A DNA stretch of 64,000 nucleotides from an uncultured Geobacteraceae bacterium (GTDB lineage Bacteria > Desulfobacterota > Desulfuromonadia > Geobacterales > Pseudopelobacteraceae), in NCBI GenBank assembly GCA_903875605.1, contig CAIQWT010000043.1:1-64000 (forward strand), given 5' to 3'. Below are positions 16,641-25,091 of this stretch, piece by piece. Below the pieces are notes generated by a model. It worked only from the letters and a program-made list of their open reading frames with translations, was not told the origin of the DNA and did not search any database. Both the position numbers and the translations under genes were made by a program. Every line of letters starts with the position of its first letter. Positions within the stretch are counted from its first letter, which is position 1.

Positions 16641-17053
16641 AAATCCTCTCCCGTCGTAGTCATGACCAATTTGCCATGCTTAACCCCTTTAACACAGATC
16701 AACTCATTGGCTATCTTCTTGATATCTTTAACTACGCCGCGAATAATCAAAACCTCTAGACAGTTGTGGGCATCCAGGTGCACATGCAGGGACGAGATAA
16801 TCTGATCATGGTGAGTATGCTGGTGTTCCGTCAGTTTATCGGAGAGATCTCGAACATGGTGATTATATACAAGAGTAACCGTACCAACAGCTACCTGATC
16901 CTCGGAGCCAAGACGCTCCTCAACAAGTGAAGCCCTAATAAGGTCACGGATTGCTTCGGAACGATTCATATAGCTTTTCTGTTCGATCAACTCGTCAAAA
17001 TTTGCCAGTAATTTTTCATCCAGCGAAATCCCGAATCTTACAGTATTTCCCAT
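16637..17053 (-). CDS. nikR: NikR-type nickel-responsive transcriptional regulator
   Basis: A 138-residue protein with an N-terminal ribbon-helix-helix DNA-binding domain ([11 protein letters not shown] ... [12 protein letters not shown], residues 6-40) and a C-terminal ACT-like nickel domain. His79, His90, His92 and Cys98 have exactly the spacing of the square-planar nickel ligands of E. coli NikR (76, 87, 89, 95). When loaded with nickel the family represses uptake genes. The divergent nickel/cobalt transporter is the obvious target. TAGGAG lies 6 bases before the ATG. Its stop overlaps the start of an octahaem cytochrome gene, so the cytochrome and genes beyond it may share its transcript. 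Confidence 0.95.
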   Translation of the reverse strand: MGNTVRFGISLDEKLLANFDELIEQKSYMNRSEAIRDLIRASLVEERLGSEDQVAVGTVTLVYNHHVRDLSDKLTEHQHTHHDQIISSLHVHLDAHNCLEVLIIRGVVKDIKKIANELICVKGVKHGKLVMTTTGEDL

Positions 17054-17171
17054 ACCAGACTCCTATCGTCTAATAATTTTACTAATTTCACATAGTATCT
17101 GATTCAAGCCGATAAATAAATATTTTCTGATTGATGCACATACGATTATCGCAACAGAAGACAAAACCAGG

Positions 17172-17237
17172 GTAGCACGAATATGACATAATAGTGCTTG
17201 ACACTATTTTTCCAGTATTGTATCAGAATCGTGCTAC
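17172..17237. promoter_or_regulatory. Inverted repeat around the transporter promoter, candidate NikR site
   Basis: GTAGCACGA (17172-17180) and its exact reverse complement TCGTGCTAC (17229-17237) bracket the promoter of the divergent transporter operon with a 48-base spacer. Inside lies ATAGTG-N5-CACTAT (17191-17207) over the -35 box. The spacer is longer than in known single NikR operators, so these may be two half-occupied sites that act together. The position between nikR and a nickel transporter supports regulation; the exact binding mode is inferred. Confidence 0.5.
17198..17226 (+). promoter_or_regulatory. Sigma70-like promoter of the nickel/cobalt transporter operon
   Basis: TTGACA at 17198-17203 and TATCAG at 17221-17226 are separated by 17 bases. 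The expected start site is near 17233, inside the right arm of the inverted repeat, about 45 bases before the first gene. Confidence 0.6.
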
Positions 17238-17278
17238 GTTTTTTATAATTTAGTCTAAATTCCAATGGAAATTTAATC

Positions 17279-18373
17279 ATGCATATGGCAGATGCACTTC
17301 TATCACCGGCAGTTGGCGGGATAATGTGGGTAGCTTCAGCTGGGACAATCGCCTACTGTTCCAGCAAAGTTCGCAAGGAAATGGATAACAGCAAGATCCC
17401 ACTTATGGGGGTTCTGGGTGCTTTTATTTTTGCCGCCCAGATGATCAATTTCTCCATACCGGTAACCGGTTCCAGCGGGCATCTGGGCGGAGGTCTCATA
17501 TTAACTATTTTACTCGGACCGCATGCGGCATTTCTTTCCATTGCTTCCGTGTTGGTAGTACAGGCTTTGTTTTTTGCCGATGGCGGATTACTGGCGCTGG
17601 GATGTAACATCTTCAACCTCGGTTTTTTCCCGGCATTCATAGCCTTTCCTCTTATTTACAAAAAAATAATCTGTAACCAGGCAACGCCGACCAGAATATC
17701 AACTGCCTCGATAATAGCTGCCATTTTCGGGCTACAATTGGGAGCTTTTGGTGTTGTCCTGGAAACTGTTTCTTCAGGAGTATCCTCTCTCCCCTTCTCA
17801 ACGTTTGTCGCCATGATGCAACCGATACACCTGGCCATCGGTATGGTTGAGGGTGTGGTTACTGCCTCAGTTGTGACTTTTGTCTATAAAGCTCGACCCG
17901 AAATTATGCAAAGCGCCATGGAGTCTCGTCAGATAGGTAACCACCCGATAAAAAATGTTGTCATAGCTTTTTTGGTAGCAGCCCTTATAACAGGAGGATT
18001 TGTTTCCTGGTTTGCTTCAAAAGATCCGGACGGATTGGAATGGGCCATTACCAAAGTAACCGGCCAGGAAGAGTTATATGGGCAAGGGCATGGACTGCAC
18101 GCGACGTTAACTGCATTACAGAAAAGAATTGCCTTCCTGCCGGATTATTCTTTCAGAAAAAAGGATGAAGCAAGGATGGAAGCACCAGTAGCAGAGACAG
18201 TACATACTATTCAAACAGCCCAAACTGAGCAGAATACTAAAAGCCATGACAAAAAACTCGGAACCAGCGTCGCAGGGGTAGTTGGTGGATTAATGACCTT
18301 GGGTCTCACTTTTTTGATCGGTTTAATTTTGAAACGTGTGAACAAAACAACTGCGGCCAAGGATGCCATCTAA
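17279..18373 (+). CDS. Fused CbiM/NikM-NikN component of a nickel/cobalt ECF transporter
   Basis: A 364-residue membrane protein. The N-terminal Met-His-Met (MHMADALL) is the metal-binding end of the CbiM/NikM substrate subunit, followed by seven or so membrane segments. After residue ~220 a NikN-like part begins with a membrane helix, a DPDGLEW motif, a periplasmic loop and a last helix (~335-355). NikM-NikN fusions with a following Q and O gene are common for nickel. The gene starts the plus-strand operon and is divergent from nikR. Its stop overlaps the next start by one base (TAATG). Confidence 0.9.
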   Translation: MHMADALLSPAVGGIMWVASAGTIAYCSSKVRKEMDNSKIPLMGVLGAFIFAAQMINFSIPVTGSSGHLGGGLILTILLGPHAAFLSIASVLVVQALFFADGGLLALGCNIFNLGFFPAFIAFPLIYKKIICNQATPTRISTASIIAAIFGLQLGAFGVVLETVSSGVSSLPFSTFVAMMQPIHLAIGMVEGVVTASVVTFVYKARPEIMQSAMESRQIGNHPIKNVVIAFLVAALITGGFVSWFASKDPDGLEWAITKVTGQEELYGQGHGLHATLTALQKRIAFLPDYSFRKKDEARMEAPVAETVHTIQTAQTEQNTKSHDKKLGTSVAGVVGGLMTLGLTFLIGLILKRVNKTTAAKDAI

Positions 18374-19185
18374 TGGCTTCAATTCATAATGCTGTACTTG
18401 ATTTAAAAAAACTGGATTTGCTGGCAAACGGAAATTCAACTATACACCGATTGGACGCCCGCGCTAAGGTTCTGGTGACATTGGTTTTTACCCTTTGCGT
18501 TGTCTCATACAACAGATATGAACTGACTGCATTGTTTCCCTTCTTCATCTTTCCGATTGTGATAATTTCTCTGGCAGGTCTCCCGCCTCTTTTCATCCTC
18601 AAAAAAATCGCCCTGCTCTGTCCGTTCGTACTGGCTGTCGGAATATTTAATCCGGTTTTTGACAGAACTATACTCCTTCAACTCGGCCCACTAGGTATCT
18701 CAGGCGGCTGGATCTCTTTTGCCTCCATCCTGGCCCGCTCCGCCCTTACGGTCGGCGCCGCTTTTATTCTAGTTGGAGTGACAGGATTCACCGCAGTATG
18801 TCAGGCACTTGAGCGGTTGGGTATGCCACAGGTTTTTGCCGTGCAATTGCTGTTTCTATATCGTTACATCTTTGTACTGACAGAAGAATCCGGCAGAGCC
18901 TCCAGGGCACGAGAACTACGCTCTTGCGGGAAAAAAGGCTTGGAAATGAGCAGCTTTGCTTCCATGACAGGTCACCTGCTATTAAGGACCTGGCAGAGGG
19001 CGGAGCGTATTCATATGGCAATGTTGGCCCGCGGTTTTACCGGAGAATTCCACGCCAGTCGCACATCATGTTTTGGCGCGCCTGAAATCAGGTTCATTCT
19101 GATATGGACCGCACTTTTTATTTTTCTGCGGTTTCAGAATGTTTCATTACTTCTCGGATCCTGTATTACGAGGCTAATTCAATGA
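18373..19185 (+). CDS. CbiQ/NikQ transmembrane component of the ECF transporter
   Basis: A 270-residue membrane protein of the EcfT family with four to five hydrophobic helices (~40-150 and ~240-260). The cytoplasmic coupling region carries the two Ala-Arg-Gly type signatures: one in SRARELRSCG (~residue 177) and one in MLARGFTGE (~residue 217), which contact the ATPase. It links the metal-binding subunit to the ATPase encoded next. Start and stop overlap both neighbours (TAATG and ATGA), so the three proteins should be made in fixed ratio. Confidence 0.9.
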   Translation: MASIHNAVLDLKKLDLLANGNSTIHRLDARAKVLVTLVFTLCVVSYNRYELTALFPFFIFPIVIISLAGLPPLFILKKIALLCPFVLAVGIFNPVFDRTILLQLGPLGISGGWISFASILARSALTVGAAFILVGVTGFTAVCQALERLGMPQVFAVQLLFLYRYIFVLTEESGRASRARELRSCGKKGLEMSSFASMTGHLLLRTWQRAERIHMAMLARGFTGEFHASRTSCFGAPEIRFILIWTALFIFLRFQNVSLLLGSCITRLIQ

Positions 19186-19946
19186 GTCACCATATTGTTG
19201 AGGTAAGAAACCTGCGGCACGTCTATTCAGACGGCACAGTTGCCATCAAGGACGTGTCTTTCATAATCACCCACGGTGAATCAGTTGGCATCATTGGAGC
19301 CAATGGCGCTGGCAAATCTACCCTGCTGCAGCACCTCAACGGCAGTCTTGAACCGACTGGTGGCTCTATACATATTGGCCATACTCCACTTTCCAAGGGG
19401 ACCTTACCTGACATTAGACGAACCGTCGGCATGGTATTCCAGGACCCGGATGATCAACTTTTTATGCCGACAGTTTTTGACGATGTTGCCTTTGGGCCAC
19501 TTAATCTGGGATTTACACCTTCGGATGTGGAACAGAGGGTGACGGAGGTACTGGAACTGGTTGGCGCTGGCCACCTACGTGACAAGCCTCCATATCATCT
19601 TTCCGGCGGTGAAAAGAGACGTGTAGCTATTGCTACCGTCCTTTCCATGTCACCTGACATCCTGGTTATGGATGAACCGACTAACGGCATTGACCCGTTT
19701 GCGCGCCGACAACTGATTAAACTTATGAAGGATTTTAAACACACAAGAATAGTTACCAGCCACGATCTGGACATGGTACTAGAGCTATGCGGAAGGGTTA
19801 TTGTACTGCATGAAGGTGAGGTATGGGCTGATGGCACTCCACTGGAGATATTTGGAAACAGCGAACTTCTGGCACAGTGTCGCCTGGAGAAACCACTCTC
19901 CATGCAGGACTGCCCGATATGCGGGGCGAAGAGAATTCCAGCTTAA
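19182..19946 (+). CDS. CbiO/NikO ATPase of the nickel/cobalt ECF transporter
   Basis: A 254-residue ABC ATPase from the ATG at 19182, which overlaps the CbiQ stop; a longer frame from 19104 would lie within cbiQ. Walker A GANGAGKST (39-47), the Q-loop FQDPDDQLF typical of metal ECF ATPases, signature LSGGEKRR (~140), Walker B LVMDEPT and the switch His (TSHDLD) are all present. The C-terminus has a CPICG pair of cysteines that could bind metal. It energises uptake of nickel or cobalt; the neighbouring nikR favours nickel. Confidence 0.92.
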   Translation: MSHHIVEVRNLRHVYSDGTVAIKDVSFIITHGESVGIIGANGAGKSTLLQHLNGSLEPTGGSIHIGHTPLSKGTLPDIRRTVGMVFQDPDDQLFMPTVFDDVAFGPLNLGFTPSDVEQRVTEVLELVGAGHLRDKPPYHLSGGEKRRVAIATVLSMSPDILVMDEPTNGIDPFARRQLIKLMKDFKHTRIVTSHDLDMVLELCGRVIVLHEGEVWADGTPLEIFGNSELLAQCRLEKPLSMQDCPICGAKRIPA

Positions 19947-19965
19947 GTTTAATGATGTTTATGCT

Positions 19966-20976
19966 TTATTTTTTCCCTGATAATAGCTGTGCCAGTTGAG
20001 TATGCCCCTTTACTGTAGCAATATCCAATGCAGTCTTGCCAAAATCCGTTTTAATCTCAGTGTTTGCCTTATTCATAATTAAAAGTTTTGCTACATCAAT
20101 ATTGTTTTCTACTGCACAGATGATCAATGCAGTTATTCCCTGTTTATTGCTTGCATCCAGATCAGCACCAGCATTGATTAAAATCTTTGCAATGTCTGAA
20201 TGGCCATTCGCAACAGCAAACATTAGCGCAGTATCCCCATCTTTATGCTTCATATTAACATTAGCCTTAAAGCCGATCAATAGCCTCACTATCTCAGAAT
20301 CGCCGTTGATAGCAGCCTTCATAAGGGGAGTGGTATTTGCAATGTCAGAATTGTTAACATATGCTCCTTTTTCAAGCAGATGTTTTACCACGCTGATATT
20401 CCCGGAAGAAGTTCCATGCCACAAAGCGTTCCTGATATCCCCGTTCAAATAATTTATCCAGGCGCCCTCCTTGACCAACAGTTTAACCATCTCAAGATTA
20501 CCATTCAGAGCTGCAGATGCGAGAGGAGTCCAATCATCTGTTTCCCCTCCTGCTACAATAGGCATTTTGTATGATATATTTATATCAGCTTTATTTTTTA
20601 GCTGAGTCCTTACCTTCGCAATGTCATTTAAGACCGCCGCATCAAATAGTTCTCTGTTTTTTGTAGGTTTTTCCTCATCTCGCACCACTTGGTCGCCAAC
20701 TGTTTCGATTTCATAAATTATGTCCCGAAGAACATTATTTTCTCTGCAGCTGTCATAATAAGCTGAATATATCGACGATCTTTCGCCAAATTGAATTGTA
20801 ATTTTTTTAGTGCCGCCCTGAGCACATTTCACTTTTTTACCATTGTTGCTGTAAACCTGCGACATATCTCCACCAAGGTCATCAAGCATTTCCTGTAACT
20901 TTACCATTGAGTTATCTGCGTGAGCCTGCACAGCAAACAAAGTAACCACGCCAATAACAGCACATTTAATTTTCAT
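19966..20976 (-). CDS. Exported ankyrin-repeat protein
   Basis: A 336-residue protein with a signal peptide (cut near AHA-DN, residue 21), a unique N-terminal domain (~22-105) with two cysteines that may form a disulfide, and about seven ankyrin repeats to the end, recognisable by TPLMKAAINGDSEIVRLL-like units. Ankyrin repeats bind other proteins; in the periplasm of related bacteria they often accompany redox or protease systems. The gene converges on the transporter operon with only 19 bases between stops. No neighbour indicates its partner. Confidence 0.85.
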   Translation of the reverse strand: MKIKCAVIGVVTLFAVQAHADNSMVKLQEMLDDLGGDMSQVYSNNGKKVKCAQGGTKKITIQFGERSSIYSAYYDSCRENNVLRDIIYEIETVGDQVVRDEEKPTKNRELFDAAVLNDIAKVRTQLKNKADINISYKMPIVAGGETDDWTPLASAALNGNLEMVKLLVKEGAWINYLNGDIRNALWHGTSSGNISVVKHLLEKGAYVNNSDIANTTPLMKAAINGDSEIVRLLIGFKANVNMKHKDGDTALMFAVANGHSDIAKILINAGADLDASNKQGITALIICAVENNIDVAKLLIMNKANTEIKTDFGKTALDIATVKGHTQLAQLLSGKK

Positions 20977-21065
20977 AACAATCCCGGTTCACCTTAAAAT
21001 TTAATGGTACGTTTCGAAACCAAGCTAACAAGCAGGCGAGCGACTTTACTTGCTACATACTCTTC

Positions 21066-21094
21066 TTGACAGAAAAGCTTGCGCAAACTATAAC
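21066..21094 (+). promoter_or_regulatory. Sigma70-like promoter upstream of the lipoprotein gene
   Basis: TTGACA (21066-21071) and TATAAC (21089-21094) with an ideal 17-base spacer, about 100 bases before the lipoprotein start. The leader also holds a TGACGTCA palindrome near 21118. The divergent ankyrin gene must use another promoter in the same 216-base gap; I see no clear one. Confidence 0.7.
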
Positions 21095-21193
21095 CACATT
21101 TAAGACAGTGACGTCAAATAATTATTGTTTTACGCCTGACGTTGCAAAGCATTGTTTCAAACATCCACATTATAAGGAGTAGTAGTCAGTTCT

Positions 21194-21811
21194 ATGAAAA
21201 AGTTTTTTATCGGTAGTACATTAATTTTAGTTTCTGCTGTGGCTTTAACCTTAAGTGGCTGCAGTGAACAAGGTGCATCCAAGCAGGAACTAATTGCCAT
21301 TTATAATGATTTTGCAAAAAAGAGCCCTCCTGCCCTCGGTGAAGGCATTTATCCGCTTACAGCTAATTTCAGTACGATAGACAAAGGAAAAGAAGGCAAA
21401 GCGCAGTCATTAGTTGATGTCGGTTTTTTAAATTCCGTCCGTAAGAAATCTACTTCCAAATCAAGCCATGATTCTGTTACGGACAATATAGTAACATACG
21501 ACCTTACTGAAGAGGGCAAGAAGCAGTACATTAGTAATGTCAATGGATTCGCCTGGGGATATAACTCAGCCTTATCCGCTTCGAATTTAAAGATAGTAAC
21601 TGCAAGTGGGCAAAAAACGGCTTTCGTAACACTTAAAACAAAAATCATTAACATTCCAGAGTGGGCAAAACAGCCCGTTATTCTGGCAAATTACCCTATT
21701 GTAAAAGAGACGCTTGACAAAAATGAATTTTATTTCAATGCCGTATATAAGCTTGATAATGGCAAATGGTCATTAATTGAGGTGGTTCAAGCGCCTCAGC
21801 CGATGCAATAA
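21194..21811 (+). CDS. Small lipoprotein of unknown function
   Basis: A 205-residue protein with a lipoprotein signal peptide (LSGC, acylated Cys23). The mature part is a single alpha/beta domain with no motif I recognise; it lacks cysteines beyond the lipid anchor. An AAGGAG lies 14 bases before the ATG, rather far, but no other in-frame start exists. A clear promoter precedes it and no gene follows closely for 209 bases, so it appears monocistronic. It probably sits on the periplasmic face of the inner or outer membrane. Confidence 0.75.
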   Translation: MKKFFIGSTLILVSAVALTLSGCSEQGASKQELIAIYNDFAKKSPPALGEGIYPLTANFSTIDKGKEGKAQSLVDVGFLNSVRKKSTSKSSHDSVTDNIVTYDLTEEGKKQYISNVNGFAWGYNSALSASNLKIVTASGQKTAFVTLKTKIINIPEWAKQPVILANYPIVKETLDKNEFYFNAVYKLDNGKWSLIEVVQAPQPMQ

Positions 21812-22020
21812 ACATTAACCAGATGATATTTTGAGTATTTTGCCGCAACACATTATTCAAAACGCTAAAAGAATTGTACCCGCGCTTTTCAAGCTATCAT
21901 TGACTTTAACAGCTTGGCTCACCATCATGTCCGCGAGAACCGATCGTTCCTTTGCTGATCTCCATTTTTAAGTCAATTCGTCTCTGTATCAATAAATTAC
22001 ATGTAAATATGGGCTCTTGA

Positions 22021-25000
22021 ATGAGAAAATCCGTTGTATTTTTTATCTACCTTATTTTTTTCTTTTCGGGCTTTGCTGCACTTACCTATGAAATCGTCTG
22101 GACACGTTATTTAGGCTTGATTTTTGGTGGGTCCCACCTTGCTGTCGCTACCGTACTTTCCGTTTTCATGGCCGGTCTTGCTTTGGGAAGCTACTTTATC
22201 GGCAAGAAAATTGATAATTATATATATCTGTTGAGACTTTTTGGACTATTAGAGATCGGAACAGCGTGCTCAGCACTCATCTTCTTAATTCTTATTCGTA
22301 TTTATCCATTTTTTTATATCAAAGTTGCCCAATTTATTCCTGATTCACCACTTTATCTTTCCGTTATCCGCATTACATTTGCCACACTGGCACTGATTGT
22401 CCCAACCGCATTGATGGGTGCAACATTACCGGTACTAACAACTTATGCCACGCGGGTGATGAGTGGTCCAGGCACCCGTCTGTCTTTCCTCTATGGCTGC
22501 AATACCTTGGGAGCTGTTTCAGGAGCCGCCGCCACAGGGTTCTTCATGCTTCGCAATTTTTCCATGCGAAATACTCTAGTTAGCGCTGTCATTATAAACA
22601 TTGTCGTCGGAATTATTGCACTCATAATGGAACGGCTGGTTACTGGAGAAGAGAAAGTCGATACGCTTAAAGCACCAGAACCTGAGACGCGTGAACTATA
22701 CCATGAAAATGAATATTCAATGCCTTGCCAGTTGGTACTTTGGGGCATAGGAGTAAGTGGTTTTTGCGCAATGGGATATGAAATCCTCTGGAGCAGGATT
22801 ATGAGTATTGCCATTGGTGCCAGCACCTACGGATTTACGATTCTGCTGATGGCATTTCTTTCCGGCATAGGATTTGGAAGCTCCGCATTCGGTTTTATGC
22901 GCAGGACTTCCGGAACTTTGTTCGGAGTGTCTTTTTTCTCCTTAAGAAATTCAATCATTTTTTTCGGATTAGTTCAGGTAGTAATTGGTGTCACTGCGCT
23001 TCTGGCGTCCACTCTTTTTCGTAACATTCCGGAATATGTGTCCTTACTGCATGCTTATTTTATTGGCTTTCCTTTCGTCTTTGATCAGTTTCAAATCATC
23101 CAACTGGCTAATTTCTTTCTTGCCTTTTCCATTATGTTCATCCCGGCATTTTTCATGGGTGTTGCGTTTCCTTTGGCCGGAGATATCCACTGCAGATACA
23201 GAATGCAGGTTGGTCGGGCGGTCGGAGAGGTACTCTTTTCCAACACCATCGGGGCAATCCTGGGAGCAGTTTGCAGCGGATTTATTCTCATTTATTTTAT
23301 GGGGATTCAGCGTTCAATACAAATAATAGTACTGATTAATATCAGCTACGGCCTATACATAATTATAAGCATCAGAAAAGGGAAAGTTTTAAAATACCTA
23401 ACGGGACTTGCCGCGATATCAGCATTTATGGTTCCGTTTGTGACACCTAACATCTGGAGGCTTTGGGACCCGAAACTTTACGCAATCTACCAATCCAATA
23501 AACCCGAAGAGTTCGGCACCTCCGAGGAAATAAAAGAAATACTTGATAACACAGACGTCAGATACTATGCAGAAGGCGCTCAATCCATTGTTAGCTCGGT
23601 TCAATCAGCCGACACCCTCTATTTTATTACGAACGGCAGAGTCGAGGCATCTAATGCCCACCAGGACATGCAGTGTCAATATACCCTTGGACATCTACCA
23701 ATGTTACTCCACAAAAACCCCCGTAAAGTTTTCGTTCTGGGTACGGGAAGCGGCATGACTCTGGGAGCAGTATCTGTTCACCCGAGTGTCGAAGAGATAA
23801 CTCTCGCCGAAATTGAACCTGGAGTTCTAGGGGTTGCAAAGACATTCGGCGTTGACAACCATTATATTCTCAACAAACCCAATCCAAAGCTAAAAATAGT
23901 TTTTAACGATGGCCGGAATCAATTGCTCACCACCAGCGAAAAGTTTGACGTTATAACAGCGGACCCGGTTCATCCTTGGTTCAGTGGCGCAGGCTATTTG
24001 TACTCAACAGAATATTTCCATCTTGCAGCACAAAAACTAAACCCTGGCGGCATAATGTGTCAGTGGCTACCACTCTATGAACTTACTGCCGAGGACTTAA
24101 AATCTGTTGTAAAAACAATTATGGCCAATTTCACCTATTCAATGATTTGGGTCACTCACTACGATGCAGAAATAATAGCCAGCAATTCCCCGATTATTAT
24201 CAATGAGGAAGAGCTGGGGAAGAGAATTAGCAATCTGAATATTATCGGTGATCTGCGTCAGGTGAAAATGGGTTCTGTTTCAGATTTACTCAGTTATTTT
24301 GTAATGGGAACCAAGATGGCAAATACTTACAGTCGCGTAGGACGACTAAATACTGATGACAACCTTTATCTGGAGTTTTCCGCCCCTCGTAGCATCGGAC
24401 TGGAATATCTCAGAGAAGCAAATCTGGCAGATATTTTGAAACACAGAGAAAAGATCACCCCCTATTTACAGGAACCAAAAAGCGAAGCGGGCAGGATTCA
24501 GCAGAAAAGTCAGTGGAACGTTAATTACCAGGCGGCACTTCTTGATGACAAGGTTCACATTCTCAGCGTTGCAGGAAAAAGCAAGACCTACGAATATTCT
24601 GAGTTAACTGAAGAGCTGGAAAATAGGTATCCACGTTATGCACCATGGCGTTTCACCAAGGAAGAATCAGGAGACGAGAAGGGAGGAACCCCACGTATAT
24701 TAAAGGAGATTGATTTTCAACTTCTAGGTGAAAACGGTACTCCGGTTAAAGCACAGTTTTCAGTGATTATAGTGCGTAAGAATGATAACTGGGCCAGGGT
24801 TTTTTTTGTTGATGATATATCGCGCACCGTCTTTGGAAAGCTGCGTGTACGTGGACGTGGTAAAGATCGTTTTATTGAAAAGTTCGTTTCAGAGATTACC
24901 AGTGATGTTCAGTCAGCTTACGCAGCAGAGTCAGCAAAGGCCTTGGCCATTGGGAATAAATATCCTTCACTTTTAGCACTTTTTCCCACCATAAAAACGT

Positions 25001-25029
25001 TAGTTGAATCAAAAATAGATGCTGATTAA
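22021..25029 (+). CDS. Large membrane protein with a spermidine-synthase-like methyltransferase-fold domain
   Basis: A 1002-residue protein. The first ~490 residues hold about twelve to fourteen hydrophobic segments in two related halves (each with a YEI-W-R/S-R motif after the first helix). Residues ~530-770 form a spermidine-synthase-type Rossmann fold with GTGSGMT near 573 and an ADPVHPW catalytic loop near 647. The last ~160 residues are an extra soluble domain I cannot name. Such membrane-fused SpeE homologues are widespread, and it is unclear whether they make polyamines. No ribosome site is obvious before the ATG. It is followed after 62 bases by a glycosyltransferase gene on the same strand. 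Confidence 0.8.
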   Translation: MRKSVVFFIYLIFFFSGFAALTYEIVWTRYLGLIFGGSHLAVATVLSVFMAGLALGSYFIGKKIDNYIYLLRLFGLLEIGTACSALIFLILIRIYPFFYIKVAQFIPDSPLYLSVIRITFATLALIVPTALMGATLPVLTTYATRVMSGPGTRLSFLYGCNTLGAVSGAAATGFFMLRNFSMRNTLVSAVIINIVVGIIALIMERLVTGEEKVDTLKAPEPETRELYHENEYSMPCQLVLWGIGVSGFCAMGYEILWSRIMSIAIGASTYGFTILLMAFLSGIGFGSSAFGFMRRTSGTLFGVSFFSLRNSIIFFGLVQVVIGVTALLASTLFRNIPEYVSLLHAYFIGFPFVFDQFQIIQLANFFLAFSIMFIPAFFMGVAFPLAGDIHCRYRMQVGRAVGEVLFSNTIGAILGAVCSGFILIYFMGIQRSIQIIVLINISYGLYIIISIRKGKVLKYLTGLAAISAFMVPFVTPNIWRLWDPKLYAIYQSNKPEEFGTSEEIKEILDNTDVRYYAEGAQSIVSSVQSADTLYFITNGRVEASNAHQDMQCQYTLGHLPMLLHKNPRKVFVLGTGSGMTLGAVSVHPSVEEITLAEIEPGVLGVAKTFGVDNHYILNKPNPKLKIVFNDGRNQLLTTSEKFDVITADPVHPWFSGAGYLYSTEYFHLAAQKLNPGGIMCQWLPLYELTAEDLKSVVKTIMANFTYSMIWVTHYDAEIIASNSPIIINEEELGKRISNLNIIGDLRQVKMGSVSDLLSYFVMGTKMANTYSRVGRLNTDDNLYLEFSAPRSIGLEYLREANLADILKHREKITPYLQEPKSEAGRIQQKSQWNVNYQAALLDDKVHILSVAGKSKTYEYSELTEELENRYPRYAPWRFTKEESGDEKGGTPRILKEIDFQLLGENGTPVKAQFSVIIVRKNDNWARVFFVDDISRTVFGKLRVRGRGKDRFIEKFVSEITSDVQSAYAAESAKALAIGNKYPSLLALFPTIKTLVESKIDAD

Positions 25030-25091
25030 TGCAATTGACTGTAGCTAATAACAATTAGACCATAAGGTTTTTTTTTGTTACTCTCCCCGTC

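Noticed and set aside
17054-17278. Cobalamin riboswitch ahead of the cobalt/nickel transporter
   Set aside because: The leader after the predicted start site is only about 45 bases, too short, and no B12-box-like sequence is seen.
21812-22020. Small gene or structured RNA in the 209-base gap
   Set aside because: No reading frame with a ribosome site and no strong stem or terminator could be found by eye.
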